Assembly (NCBI GenBank): GCA_903898675.1
Contig: CAIUGM010000037.1
Coordinates: forward strand, 1-40,761
Length of the DNA stretch: 40,761 bases
Direction: 5' to 3'
From: an uncultured Verrucomicrobiota bacterium
GTDB taxonomy: Bacteria > Verrucomicrobiota > Verrucomicrobiia > Opitutales > Opitutaceae
Shown: positions 1-8,584 of the stretch, piece by piece
How positions within the stretch are numbered: the stretch's first letter is position 1
Layout: each line of letters begins with the position of its first letter
Position numbers and translations under genes: made by a program
The notes under the pieces: generated by a model
Told to the model about the DNA's origin: nothing
Seen by the model: only the letters and a program-made list of their open reading frames with translations
Database searches by the model: none

Positions 1-73
1 CGATGCTCTTGCCTCCGTCCACGTCCCGCAGGATACGGACTTTCTCCTCTGTACTGTAGCGTTTACCTTTCAT
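1..73 (-). CDS. IS3-family transposase OrfA, N-terminal fragment
   Basis: Translating leftwards from the ATG at 71-73 gives 24 residues starting MKGKRYSTEEKVRIL and ending GGKSI. That is the typical beginning of IS3-type OrfA proteins, whose N-terminal helix-turn-helix binds the element's ends. Only the first tens of residues are inside the window, so frameshifting with OrfB, the DDE domain and intactness cannot be judged. The name rests on motif recall of a short stretch. Confidence 0.65.
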   Translation of the reverse strand, partial: MKGKRYSTEEKVRILRDVDGGKSI

Positions 74-139
74 GATCTGGGTCCTTTTTATTGGCCCAGA
101 CCGACATTTCAAGCGGCTCGAATTACCGGAATCACGTCA
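1..139 (-). mobile_element. 5' end of an IS3-family insertion sequence (partial)
   Basis: The left edge holds the start of a transposase OrfA reading leftwards and its short leader. The element continues outside the window. Its outer end is not certain. The two best candidates start with TGA on the minus strand, at 139 (TGACGTGATTCCGG) or at 111 (TGAAATGTCGG), because IS3-type ends usually begin with TG. It lies directly against the 3' end of the interrupted coiled-coil gene, so it probably inserted into that gene. The other end and the target duplication cannot be seen. Confidence 0.6.
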
Positions 140-1326
140 CTCGTGAGCGAAGCGACCTGGGCTTGCGCACCGGACTGGGCCTTGGCGAGAGCTTCGAGTT
201 GGGCGAGGGCGGCGGTTTTCGCGGCGAGGGCGGCGGAAAGATTGGTGGACGCGGCGGCGAGCTGCGCTTCCAGCGCGGTCTTCTGGTCGGTTACCTTGTT
301 GAGGTTGTCCTCGACCTTGCGGCCGAAGGCCCGGGACGCTTCCAACTCGGCTGCGGCCGTCTGGAGTTCGCGCGTCTTCTGGTCCAGCGCGGTCGTGTCG
401 GTGGCGGGCTTCGGCGTTTGGGCGAGGGCCGCCAGAGATTGCTTGGTGCGGGCGAGCTCGGCCTGGAGGCTGGCGACGGTCGCGGCGTTCGCGCTGCCGG
501 CGGAGCTGGCCGTGGCGAGACGGGTATTCAGTTCCGATTGCTGTGCGCGCAGGTCGGCGGCTTCCTGCTTCGCGCGGGCCAGCTCGGTGCCGGCGGCGGC
601 GAGCTGGGTTTCCAGCGCGGTCTTCTGGTCGGTGACCTGGTTGAGGTTGTCCTCGACCTTGCGGCCAAAAGTGCGGGAGGCCTCCAGTTCCTTTGCGGCA
701 GCCTGCAGCTCGCGGGTCTTCTGGTCGAGCGCGGTGGTGTCGGGCGCGGGCTTCGGCGCCTGGGCGAGGGCCGCGAGGGATTCCTTGGTGCGGGCCAGTT
801 CGGCCTTCAGCGCGTCATTTTCCTTCCAAGTTTGCGCGACCTCGCCGCTCAACTGCTTTTTGTCGGCGTTGAGCGCAGCGATCTGCTCGGTGAAGGCGGC
901 GGTATCGACGGCCGGGGTCGCGCTGGCGGCTGGTGTGACCGCGGGCGTCGCGGCTGGAGTGGGGGCGACCGGTGTCTTGGCCGGCACGGTCCGGGTCACG
1001 GGCTTGGTGAAGGGCACGCCCTTGCGCTCCGCGAGTTTTTGCTCGGCCGTGTCGAGGGTGGCCTTGTCGAACGAGGCGATGAGATTGTCGAGGGCGCGAC
1101 CCCGGGCGCCATTTTCCCGGGCGAGGGAAAGCCAGACGTAGGCCTCGATGCGATCCGTCGGAACGCCACGGCCCTCGGCCTAGGCCAGGCCGAGGTTGTA
1201 TTGGGCGATGCCGTTGCCCTTCTCGGCCTTCGCGCGGAGCGAAGTCACCTCACTGGTGTCCTGGGCGGGGGCAAGGGCCGCGATCGCGGCGAACAGAACA
1301 GCGGCAAGCAGGCGTTGAATATTCAT
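109..1326 (-). pseudogene. Sel1-repeat/coiled-coil protein gene, broken by an amber codon and an IS
   Basis: The reading frame opens at the ATG at 1324-1326 with a signal peptide (MNIQRLLAAVLFAAIAALAP) and enters a Sel1-like repeat (GNGIAQYNLGLA). It then meets TAG at 1180-1182. The same frame continues without a shift as AEGRGVPTDRIEAYVWLSLA, the expected rest of the Sel1 repeat, where the stop occupies the usual Tyr position. Beyond that come a Pro/Ala/Thr linker and about 250 residues of coiled coil. The coiled coil holds two copies of a unit (ALDQKTRELQ... FGRKVEDNLN... VTDQKTALE) 114 residues apart. The last residues (DVIPVIRAA) and the TGA at 109-111 probably come from the adjoining IS, so the native C-terminus is lost. 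The family is probably periplasmic with no known reaction. An internal restart near 1017 (MPFTKPVTR) is possible but would lack a signal peptide. Confidence 0.75.
261..806 (-). repeat. Internal direct duplication, two ~204 bp copies 342 bp apart
   Basis: Bases 261-464 and 603-806 align base for base at an offset of 342 (114 codons), with high but not perfect identity. The encoded coiled-coil unit therefore occurs twice. The third-base differences and the in-frame spacing suggest an old coding duplication, not an assembly artefact. Confidence 0.8.
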
Positions 1327-1443
1327 ACGGCGGGCAAGGGTGTGGCGGGGATACGTTTGCCAACGGTCGAGCCCGGCTGCAAGCCTGCCGCGGCGGCCGC
1401 GGCGAAAATCGAACGCTGGGGGTTTATGCTCATGAAACCCCGG

Positions 1444-1459
1444 GCGGCACGAATGCCGC
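1444..1459 (-). terminator. Possible terminator hairpin downstream of glpK
   Basis: On the minus strand the sequence GCGGCA-TTCG-TGCCGC forms a perfect 6-bp stem with a UUCG loop, 44 bases past the glpK stop. The following bases (CCGGGGTTT) give only a weak T-tract, so it may be a 3'-end stabilising hairpin and not a true terminator. Confidence 0.35.
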
Positions 1460-1502
1460 ACGGACCGGCCGGTGGAGCGGTCACCGAACCAGGGAATGTG
1501 AC

Positions 1503-2981
1503 TCAGGATTTGGCGCGCGCCACCGCGCGATGCCACGCCGCGAGGAGCCGGCGCGATCCGGCCATGGGCGCCTGCGCGCGGAAGGTGCGGTCGGCCTGCC
1601 AGAGTTGCGCAATCTCCGCCCGGTCCCGCCAGAAACCCACCGCCAGCCCGGCCAGGTACGCGGCGCCCAGCGCGGTCGTCTCGGTGGTGCGCGGGCGGAC
1701 GACCGGTACCCGCAGCAGGTCGGCCTGGAATTGCATCAAGGCGTTGTTGCCGACCGCACCGCCGTCGACGCGCAGTTCCCGCAGCTTCCGGCCGGTGTCG
1801 GCGACCATGGCGCCGAGCAGGTCGGCGCTCTGGTACGCGATGCTCTCCAGCGCGGCGCGGGCGAGGTGCGCGGCGTTGCTGCCGCGGGTCAGCCCCGTGA
1901 TCACGCCCCGCGCATCCGCATCCCAATGCGGCGCGCCCAGCCCGGCGAACGCCGGCACGAGGTACACGCCGCCGTTGTCCCGCACGCGGGCGGCGAGCTT
2001 CTCGACATCGACGGACTGGGCGATCAGCCCGAGTCCGTCGCGCAGCCACTGCACGACCGCGCCGCCGATGAACACGCTGCCCTCGAGCGCGTACTCGAGG
2101 CGGCCGTCGATTTTCCAAGCGATGGTGGTGAGCAGCTGGTTTTTCGAAACCACCGGCTTCGTGCCGGTGTGCATCAGCAGGAAGCAGCCGGTGCCGTAGG
2201 TGTTCTTCGCCATGCCGGGCGTCCAGCAGGCCTGGCCGAACAGCGCGGCCTGCTGGTCGCCGGCGATCCCGCTGATCGGCACGCCGTGCAGGCCGGGCAG
2301 GGTGGAGACCTCGCCGTAGATCTCGCTGCTGCCGCGCACCGCGGGCAGGACCTCGCGCGGGATCCGCAGCGTGCGCAGCAGTTCGTCATCCCAGTCGCCC
2401 GTGTGCAGGTTGAGCAACAGTGTGCGCGAGGCATTCGACACGTCGGTGGCGTGCACGCGCCCGCCGGTCAGCTGCCAGAGCAGCCAGGAATCGACGGTGC
2501 CGAAGGCGAGTTCGCCCTTTTCCGCGCGGCGCCGGGCACCGGGAAGGTGGTCGAGGAGCCAGCGGAGCTTGGTCCCGGAAAAATACGGATCGAGCAGGAG
2601 GCCGGTCTTGCGCCGGAAGAGTGGTTCGTGACCGCGGGCCTTGAGGGTCGCGCACAGGTCCGCGGTGCGGCGGTCCTGCCACACGATCGCGCGATGCAGC
2701 GGCCGGCCGGTGCGGCGTTCCCAGAGAAGGGTGGTCTCGCGCTGGTTGGTGAGACCGATCGCGGCGATACCCTTGCCCGTCAGCTGCGCCTGCTTCACCG
2801 CCAGGAGGGCGGTGCGGCGCGTGGTCAACCACAGGTCGCGCGGGTCATGCTCGACCCAGCCCGGCCGCGGGTAGTGCTGCGCGAATTCCTGCTGCGCGGT
2901 GGCGCGCGCGCGGCCGCGGCGGTCGAAGACGATGGCCCGGGACGAGGTCGTCCCTTGGTCGAGCGCGAGGACGTGGGGCAT
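1503..2981 (-). CDS. glpK: Glycerol kinase
   Basis: This 492-residue protein phosphorylates glycerol to sn-glycerol 3-phosphate with ATP in the cytoplasm, the entry step for glycerol into lipid synthesis or glycolysis. It is a full-length FGGY kinase. The N-terminal phosphate loop is [15 protein letters not shown] (about residues 5-19). [11 protein letters not shown] follows near residue 80. The catalytic Asp lies in [13 protein letters not shown] (about 240-252), and the C-terminal ATP-site segment contains [16 protein letters not shown]. The start at 2979-2981 places DQGTTS at the usual distance from the N-terminus. No glpF, glpD or glpR is adjacent. The gene downstream is the interrupted coiled-coil gene, so glpK appears to stand alone. 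Assignment to glycerol over other FGGY substrates rests on overall similarity and is strong. Confidence 0.95.
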   Translation of the reverse strand: MPHVLALDQGTTSSRAIVFDRRGRARATAQQEFAQHYPRPGWVEHDPRDLWLTTRRTALLAVKQAQLTGKGIAAIGLTNQRETTLLWERRTGRPLHRAIVWQDRRTADLCATLKARGHEPLFRRKTGLLLDPYFSGTKLRWLLDHLPGARRRAEKGELAFGTVDSWLLWQLTGGRVHATDVSNASRTLLLNLHTGDWDDELLRTLRIPREVLPAVRGSSEIYGEVSTLPGLHGVPISGIAGDQQAALFGQACWTPGMAKNTYGTGCFLLMHTGTKPVVSKNQLLTTIAWKIDGRLEYALEGSVFIGGAVVQWLRDGLGLIAQSVDVEKLAARVRDNGGVYLVPAFAGLGAPHWDADARGVITGLTRGSNAAHLARAALESIAYQSADLLGAMVADTGRKLRELRVDGGAVGNNALMQFQADLLRVPVVRPRTTETTALGAAYLAGLAVGFWRDRAEIAQLWQADRTFRAQAPMAGSRRLLAAWHRAVARAKS

Positions 2982-3035
2982 GAGCCACGGTTAGCGGGGG
3001 ACGCGGGTGCCGCCAATCCGCAAATGGCGAAAGGA

Positions 3036-3113
3036 GTAGCCGCGCTTGAGTCAGCGAAAGCGTGGTTCTGGAGGCGCACCGACCGCGTTGTCGCTCCGCG
3101 CCAACGCGGCTAC
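3036..3113. repeat. Inverted repeat (GTAGCCGCG family)
   Basis: Left arm 3036-3065 starts GTAGCCGCGCTTG. Right arm 3083-3113 ends CCAACGCGGCTAC. The outer 9-12 bases pair well and the inner parts pair imperfectly. It sits between the divergently placed ends of glpK's start and the UPF0126 stop, like the other palindromic elements in this window. It looks like a REP-type intergenic element and could also stop transcription leaving 3130. Confidence 0.55.
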
Positions 3114-3129
3114 AAAGCCTCAAACTGCC

Positions 3130-3804
3130 CTAGTTCTTCCCTGTGGCCGGTGGGTCGTCCTGGGTGAAGATCACGCCGGACGACACGGGCGCCGTGCGCC
3201 AGTTGAAGGCGATGGTCAGCACGCGGAAGACAAACGTCAGGGCGACCGCCGCCACGGCGGCGCGGTTGGCGGACAGCTCGAGGTACGCGCTGCAGAAGAC
3301 GAAGGTCACGGCGCCGGCGAGCGCGGTGAGCAGGTAGAACTGGCCGGGCTTGAAGACGAGCGGCTCGTCGCGCACGAGCAGGTCGCGCAGCACGCCGCCG
3401 CCGACGGCGTTGACCACGCCGACCAGCACCGCGGCCGGCACGGCGAGCCCGGCCTGCAGGGATTTTTGGACACCGAACGCCGCATAGGCCCCGAGCCCGA
3501 GCGCGTCGACCACGGCGATGAGCCGGTGGAACCGCCGCACGCGCTCGCCGAAGGCGATGCCGATCACCGCCGCGGCCAGGATGACCTCGATGTAATGCGG
3601 ATTGGTGAGCAGCGGCGTCAGGCCGTCCTGGATGAACAGTCCGTCGCGGATCAACCCGCCACCGATGCCGGAGACGAGGGCGAGGGCGAAGACGCCCACG
3701 ATGTCGTAGTTCCGCTTGATGGCGGCCAGCGCGCCGGTCAGGGCGAAGGCAAAGGTGGCCCCGAGGTCAAACAGGACGGGCAGATCGAAACTTCCCCTGA
3801 GCAT
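3130..3804 (-). CDS. TRIC/UPF0126-family membrane channel protein (YicG-like)
   Basis: The 224-residue protein has about seven hydrophobic segments and two tandem UPF0126 units. Each unit is marked by a glycine-rich kink motif: GIGGGLIRDGL near residue 50 and GGGVLRDLL near 135. Structural work on bacterial homologues relates the family to trimeric intracellular cation channels, and some members have been linked to glycine use. I cannot decide which applies here. An upstream in-frame start would add 63 residues of non-membrane, proline-rich sequence, so I take the ATG at 3802-3804 (MLRGSFDLPVLFDLG), which matches the family length. It is divergent from the lipoprotein gene at 3975. Confidence 0.85.
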   Translation of the reverse strand: MLRGSFDLPVLFDLGATFAFALTGALAAIKRNYDIVGVFALALVSGIGGGLIRDGLFIQDGLTPLLTNPHYIEVILAAAVIGIAFGERVRRFHRLIAVVDALGLGAYAAFGVQKSLQAGLAVPAAVLVGVVNAVGGGVLRDLLVRDEPLVFKPGQFYLLTALAGAVTFVFCSAYLELSANRAAVAAVALTFVFRVLTIAFNWRTAPVSSGVIFTQDDPPATGKN

Positions 3805-3974
3805 GGTTACGTCGGTTAAGTGGTTGGCTGCGCGAAAAATCCGGCAAGCCGCGCCCGCTGGCAAGTGCAACCGCGGCCAGCGGCGCGGGGATTTTATCAC
3901 GGAATTAGCAGAAACCCGCGGCGGGGAGTGAACATCGGCCGGGACCGGTGTCCAACACCCCACCCCCCACCGCC

Positions 3975-4391
3975 ATGAAGCACCTCCGACCACTCCTTGC
4001 CGCCGTCCTGGCCGGCCTCGCGCTGGCCGGTTGCCACTCCGATCGCGGCGCCTTCCGGCCGCATGAGACCACGAAGTACTCCATCGAGAGCACGGAGAAA
4101 TTCGCCCTGCTGGACGAGTCCGCGCAGCTTTCCGTCACCTGCACCGGCCTGCAGGAACGCGTGAGTCACGCCGGCCTGCTGGAAGTGATGGCCAACGTGA
4201 AGAACCGCGAGAACCGCCCGCTGGTGGTGGAGGTCCGGTGCGTGTTCAAGGATGTGAACGGTTTTTCGACCGGGGATGAAACCCCGTGGGGCGCGGTCAG
4301 CCTCGGGGCCGGCGCCACCGAAGCCGTCCATTACACGTCGGTGAACAACCTCGCGCGCAAGTACACCGTCATGGTCCGCGAAGCCCGCTGA
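3975..4391 (+). CDS. YcfL-like (DUF1425) lipoprotein
   Basis: This 138-residue protein begins MKHLRPLLAAVLAGLALAGC. That is a signal peptide with a lipobox LAGC, so it is predicted to be processed and anchored by Cys20. The remainder (LEVMANVKNRENRPLVVEVR, then a conserved aromatic/Gly-rich strand and an AVSLGAGATEAVHY segment) follows the DUF1425/YcfL immunoglobulin-like fold. In Enterobacteria ycfL lies beside the peptidoglycan-synthase activator gene lpoB, but no such neighbour is present here. The in-frame ATG at 3948 would put nine extra residues before the signal peptide and is less likely. The function is unknown. Confidence 0.75.
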   Translation: MKHLRPLLAAVLAGLALAGCHSDRGAFRPHETTKYSIESTEKFALLDESAQLSVTCTGLQERVSHAGLLEVMANVKNRENRPLVVEVRCVFKDVNGFSTGDETPWGAVSLGAGATEAVHYTSVNNLARKYTVMVREAR

Positions 4392-4407
4392 GGCGGACGC
4401 CGTATGG

Positions 4408-4480
4408 GTAGGGGCGCAGTCTTGCTGCGCCCGGCTCGAGCGATATTACAGTCGAGGGCGCAGCAAGTCTGCGCCCCTAC
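4408..4480. repeat. Palindromic dispersed repeat, family A (paired arms)
   Basis: The 25-base unit at 4408-4432 (begins GTAGGGGCGCAG, ends TTGCTGCGCCC) recurs inverted at 4456-4480 with one mismatch and a 23-base loop. Matching units occur at 18661-18685 and 31262-31286, with partial ones at 27556-27568 and 31356-31373. All are intergenic, like REP/BIME elements. Here it separates the lipoprotein gene from the TonB receptor and may end the former's transcript. Confidence 0.8.
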
Positions 4481-4626
4481 TGTCCTCACGAGTACGACGT
4501 GGCCCTCGTCCATAAATCGCCCGAAGCTGCCCCCGTAACTTTCCCGACACACCGAATTCACCGTCGCGCCACAAAACCCCCCATTGCCCACTTGCGCGCC
4601 GGGGTGCGCAAAAATTTTCTGGTGCG

Positions 4627-6897
4627 GTGAAACCAAACACCAAGCTCATTCTTCTTTTATCCGCCCTGCTCGCCGTCGCCGCCCGCGCCGATGATGCCGC
4701 TGCTCCCGCCGGCGAAGCGCTGCGCCTCGAGGACCTCGAGGTGACGGCCCCCCGGAATTCGGCCCTCACCCAGGCGCCGACCGACAGCAACCTGCAGGCC
4801 CGCCAGCCGCAGTCGATCCTGACCCTCCAGTACATCTCGAACAACGTCGCGCCCACCGCCGACTATGCGACGATCGTCAGCATCGCGCCCAGCGTGGCCA
4901 ACATCGAGACCAACGGTCCCGGCCTGAGCGAGGCCAAGCACACGACGATCCGCGGCATCGATGACGGCGGCTACAACGTGACCTTCGATGGTATCCCGTT
5001 CGGCGACTACAACACCTTCACGCACCACACCACGAGCTACTTCCCGGCGAAGCTGATCGGCCAGGTCGTGGTTGACCGCGGCCCCGGCACCGCCAGCACG
5101 ATCGGCAACGCGACCTTCGGCGGCACCATGGCCATCACGTCCAAGGACCCGCGCACGAACATGTCCTTCGTGCCGACCCTCAGCTACGGCAGCTACAACA
5201 CCGAGCTCGGCCACTTTGAGATCAACTCTGGCCTGGTGCCCGCGCTGCAGGGGGCCTCGGCCATCGCCAGCTACCAGTACATGAAGACGGACGGCTACCG
5301 CACGAACGCCGACATGACGCGCGACACGTACTACGTGAAATACCTCCAGCCGATCGGCAAGAACACGACGATCACCCTCCTGAGCAGCGTGAACAAGATC
5401 AGCTTTGGCAATCCCAGCACCGTGACGCAGCAGCAGATCGACCTCTTCGGCCGCAACTTCGGCCTCAAGGACAACACCGCCGCCAACCACCTGGACCTCC
5501 TGAACCGGAAGTACAACTACCAGGACAAGAAGGCCGACTTCGAGTACATTGGGCTCGAGACCACCTTCGGCAACGGCTGGAAACTGGAGAACAAGGTCTA
5601 CACCTATTCCTACAATAACGAGAGCCACGAGAAGCCGAAGGTCGGCTCCGGGGCCGCCGCCGGGCAGATGCTCGGCTCGATCAAACTGAACGAATACCGC
5701 ACCTACGGCGACAGCGTCGTGCTCTCCAACGAGAGCAGCTTCGGCACCTTCAAGGCCGGCCTCTGGTACGACCAGACCAAGAACCACCGCTACACGTACG
5801 GCGTGAACTACGACACGACCGGCGCCGAGCAGATCGACCTGACGTCCGCCGCGCTCTACAAGGCCGCCGCCCCCGGCGGCAATCCCGCCACGCTGCCCGG
5901 CGCGCCCGGCTACGACTACAAGTACCTGCTCGTCGACAAGGACACCACCTTCCAGCCGTTCGCGGAATACCAGTGGAACGTCACGAGCGACTTCAACCTG
6001 AACGGCGGCGTCAAGTACCAGAAGTTCACCCGCGATTTCAACGCCACCGTCAACCAGACCTCGGGCCGCCAGGCGCTCATCGCCTCGCGCACCGACGACC
6101 AGGCCACGCCGTCGCTCACCGCCCACTACACCGTCACCAAGGACTGGTCGGCCTACGCGGAGATCGCGGAGGGCTTCCAGTCGCCGAGCGAGGCGAATTC
6201 ATTCTACGTCGCGAATGCCAATCTCAGCAGCATTAACATCAAGCCGGAGCTGACGACCAACTACCAACTCGGCACGGTCTACAAGCACGACCGGTTCAAC
6301 GCCGACGTCGACGTCTACTACGTCGATTTCCGGCACTATGCGTACAACGGGCCGGCCGACTCCTCGGGCGATCCGCTCTACTACGGCATCGCGAAGGGCG
6401 CCTACTACAGCGGCATCGAGCTCGAGGCCACCTACTACCTCGGCAACGGCCTGAGCGCGTACGTGAACGGCTCTGAAAACAAGGCCGTGTTCAAGGGCTC
6501 CAAGCTGAAGGTGCCGCAGGTCCCCAACGCGACGGGTGCGTTCGGCCTGGTCTACGACAGCCCGGTGGGCTTCTTCGGCTCCTTCACGGAAAAGTATGTG
6601 GGGACCTGGGTCGTGTACGACACCATCACGAACCCCGACATCGCGGGCGGCGGGGCGTCGCGCTCCAAGAACAGCGACAGCTTCTGGCTGGGCGACCTGT
6701 CCGTCGGCTACGGCGCGAAGTTCGGCCACGGTTTCATCCGCAACTTCAAGGCCCGCCTGCAGATCAGCAATGTTTTCAACCAGAAGGTGCAGGTGCTTGA
6801 CTCCATCGATGCCAACCCGGCTAATTTCTACACGAAGGACGCCTTCAACGTGCTGCCCGAGCGCAGTTACTTCCTGACGGTGTCCGCCGAGTTCTAA
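4627..6897 (+). CDS. TonB-dependent outer-membrane receptor
   Basis: The 756-residue protein starts at GTG with a signal peptide (about residues 1-21, ending AARADD). A short segment follows (LRLEDLEVTAPR), of the kind that precedes the plug. The plug domain spans about residues 60-175 and includes TIRGIDDGGYNVTFDGIPFG and VVVDRGPGTAS. The rest is a 22-strand-type barrel of alternating aromatic and polar residues, ending in SAEF with the terminal Phe needed for barrel assembly. Such receptors import siderophores, vitamins, sugars or other ligands using TonB energy. The ligand cannot be read from the sequence. The next gene encodes an exported phosphodiesterase in the same direction, so a phosphate-ester ligand is a reasonable guess. 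No clear Shine-Dalgarno precedes the start, and no ATG fits the signal peptide better. Confidence 0.93.
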   Translation: MKPNTKLILLLSALLAVAARADDAAAPAGEALRLEDLEVTAPRNSALTQAPTDSNLQARQPQSILTLQYISNNVAPTADYATIVSIAPSVANIETNGPGLSEAKHTTIRGIDDGGYNVTFDGIPFGDYNTFTHHTTSYFPAKLIGQVVVDRGPGTASTIGNATFGGTMAITSKDPRTNMSFVPTLSYGSYNTELGHFEINSGLVPALQGASAIASYQYMKTDGYRTNADMTRDTYYVKYLQPIGKNTTITLLSSVNKISFGNPSTVTQQQIDLFGRNFGLKDNTAANHLDLLNRKYNYQDKKADFEYIGLETTFGNGWKLENKVYTYSYNNESHEKPKVGSGAAAGQMLGSIKLNEYRTYGDSVVLSNESSFGTFKAGLWYDQTKNHRYTYGVNYDTTGAEQIDLTSAALYKAAAPGGNPATLPGAPGYDYKYLLVDKDTTFQPFAEYQWNVTSDFNLNGGVKYQKFTRDFNATVNQTSGRQALIASRTDDQATPSLTAHYTVTKDWSAYAEIAEGFQSPSEANSFYVANANLSSINIKPELTTNYQLGTVYKHDRFNADVDVYYVDFRHYAYNGPADSSGDPLYYGIAKGAYYSGIELEATYYLGNGLSAYVNGSENKAVFKGSKLKVPQVPNATGAFGLVYDSPVGFFGSFTEKYVGTWVVYDTITNPDIAGGGASRSKNSDSFWLGDLSVGYGAKFGHGFIRNFKARLQISNVFNQKVQVLDSIDANPANFYTKDAFNVLPERSYFLTVSAEF

Positions 6898-6925
6898 GAC
6901 TGAAATCCCTTTGGCAGGTTTGGCC

Positions 6926-6953
6926 AGCCCTCCGGTTGCAAGGCCGGAGGGCT
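6926..6953 (+). terminator. Hairpin between the receptor and phosphodiesterase genes
   Basis: AGCCCTCCGG at 6926-6935 pairs perfectly with CCGGAGGGCT at 6944-6953 around an 8-base loop and is followed by TCACTTT. It lies 28 bases after the receptor stop and 11 bases before the next ATG. It could be a leaky terminator that lowers expression of the second gene, or it could mask its ribosome site. Confidence 0.6.
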
Positions 6954-6964
6954 TCACTTTCCCT

Positions 6965-8539
6965 ATGAAAACCCGATTCTTCCTCCTCGCGGCGGTCTGG
7001 CTGGTCGTTTCCGCCTCGGCCGCCGCGCCGGCTCACCAAGTGGTGGTGCTGGTCTGGGACGGCATGCGCCCCGACTTCATCACGCCCGAGACCACGCCCA
7101 ACCTCGCGCGCCTGGCGGCCGAGGGGGTGTTCTTCGCCCATCATCATCCGGTTTACCTGAGCGCCACGGAGGTCAACGGCACGGCCATCGCCACGGGCGC
7201 CTACCCGGCCCACAGCACGGTGATTTCCAACACGGACTACCGGCCGGCCATCGATCCGCAGAAATCGGTGGGCATCGAGGTGCCCGCGGTGATCCGCAAG
7301 GGCGATGAGGTCAGCGGCGGCCATTATCTCGGCCGGCCGACGGTGGCGGAGATTCTCCACGGCCATGGGCTGTCGACCGCCATCGCCGGCAGCAAGCAGG
7401 TCGCCCTGCTGCATGATCGCGCGCTGCGCACGGCCGGCCCGGGGGTTTCCCCGATCGTCTACATGGGCGAGGCACTGCCCAAGACACTGGAGCCGCAGCT
7501 GGTGCAGGCGGCCGGGGCGTTTCCCGCGGCGTCAGCGCGTGACGACAAGATGGACCGCGACGCCTGGACGACCCAGGTCCTGCTCGGCACGCTTTGGCAA
7601 GAGGGTGTGCCGCCTTATTCACTGCTCTGGCTCGCGGAGCCGGACAGTTCGCAGCATGCGTCGGGTCCGGGCTCGGCGCAGTCCCTGGAGGCGATCAAGA
7701 GCAGTGACGCCAAGCTCGGCCTTGTGCTCGCCGAGCTGGAACGGCGCGGGCTGCGCGAGACCACGGACGTCCTTGTCGTCTCCGACCACGGTTTCTCCAC
7801 CATCGCCCGCAAGGTCGACGTGGCCGTCGAGCTTTCCGTCGCGGGCTTCGCCGCGAAGCGCGCGGCGCCGGGCGGACTGCAAAATGGCGAGGTGCTCGTC
7901 GTCAGCAACGGCGGCAGTGCGCTGATCTATGTGGGGGGCCACGACACGGCCGTCCTGACGAAACTGACGGGTCACCTGCAAACGCAGGACTGGGTTGGCG
8001 TGGTCTTCTCCCGTCTGCCCGCCGAGGGAACGTTTCCGCTCGCCGAGGCCCATATTGATTCCCCGCAGGCACCAGACCTCGTGGTTTCACTCCGCTGGAT
8101 GCCGGGCAAGAGCGCGAATGGCACGCCCGGTCTGCACACCTCGGATCTGGCGCCAACCAGCCCCAAGATCGGCAACCATGCCAGCCTCAGTCCTTACGAC
8201 ATGCACAACACGCTGGTCGGAGCCGGGCCGGACCTCCGACATGGCGTCACCGACACCTTGCCGTCGGCGAATACCGATGTCGCCCCGACGATCCTCTGGC
8301 TGCTGGGCTTGAAGGACGAGGCGGCGAAGATGGACGGACGTGTGCTCAGCGAGGCGCTGACCGTCGACGCGCCCGCATTAAAATCATTCAACCTAAACCG
8401 TCTGACTGCCCGCCGCGAAATCGACGGCGGCACCTGGTCGCAGTACCTGCAGGTCGCCGAAGTGAACGGCGTGCGCTACCTCGACGAGGGCAACGGCGCG
8501 TATGAAGTGAAGGCGACAACGTCACCCGTGGTGAAGTAG
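6965..8539 (+). CDS. Exported type I phosphodiesterase/nucleotide pyrophosphatase-like protein
   Basis: The 524-residue protein begins with a signal peptide (MKTRFFLLAAVWLVVSASAA) and carries the alkaline-phosphatase superfamily metal-site pattern. VLVWDGMRPDF near residue 27 supplies the first Asp. SATEVNGTAIATG near 65 supplies the likely Thr nucleophile. EPDSSQHASGPGS near 220 supplies Asp and His, VVSDHGF near 270 supplies Asp-His, and KIGNHASLSPYDMHN near 400 supplies the last His. It should hydrolyse phosphodiester or pyrophosphate bonds in the periplasm. Related proteins act on nucleotides, phospholipid head groups or phosphonates, and the substrate here is unknown. It follows the TonB receptor by 67 bases on the same strand. 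The start at 6965 is chosen because upstream codons overlap the hairpin and lack a signal sequence. Confidence 0.88.
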   Translation: MKTRFFLLAAVWLVVSASAAAPAHQVVVLVWDGMRPDFITPETTPNLARLAAEGVFFAHHHPVYLSATEVNGTAIATGAYPAHSTVISNTDYRPAIDPQKSVGIEVPAVIRKGDEVSGGHYLGRPTVAEILHGHGLSTAIAGSKQVALLHDRALRTAGPGVSPIVYMGEALPKTLEPQLVQAAGAFPAASARDDKMDRDAWTTQVLLGTLWQEGVPPYSLLWLAEPDSSQHASGPGSAQSLEAIKSSDAKLGLVLAELERRGLRETTDVLVVSDHGFSTIARKVDVAVELSVAGFAAKRAAPGGLQNGEVLVVSNGGSALIYVGGHDTAVLTKLTGHLQTQDWVGVVFSRLPAEGTFPLAEAHIDSPQAPDLVVSLRWMPGKSANGTPGLHTSDLAPTSPKIGNHASLSPYDMHNTLVGAGPDLRHGVTDTLPSANTDVAPTILWLLGLKDEAAKMDGRVLSEALTVDAPALKSFNLNRLTARREIDGGTWSQYLQVAEVNGVRYLDEGNGAYEVKATTSPVVK

Positions 8540-8544
8540 GTCCG

Positions 8545-8578
8545 AGGTGGATCGCGTTGACCCCAACGCGCTCCACCT
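8545..8578. repeat. Palindromic repeat, family B, between convergent genes
   Basis: AGGTGGATCGCGTT and AACGCGCTCCACCT form a 14-bp stem with one mismatch around the loop GACCCC. It fills the gap between the phosphodiesterase stop (8539) and the stop of the small minus-strand gene (8585), so it could terminate both. A related but larger palindrome lies inside the flavoprotein gene at 24187-24257. Confidence 0.75.
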
Positions 8579-8584
8579 CAAGAT

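Noticed and set aside
91-2199. A very long open frame on the plus strand opposite the coiled-coil and glycerol kinase genes
   Set aside because: It is an antisense shadow in high-GC DNA. It is Gly/Arg-rich without any domain, and the minus strand encodes recognisable proteins over the same bases.
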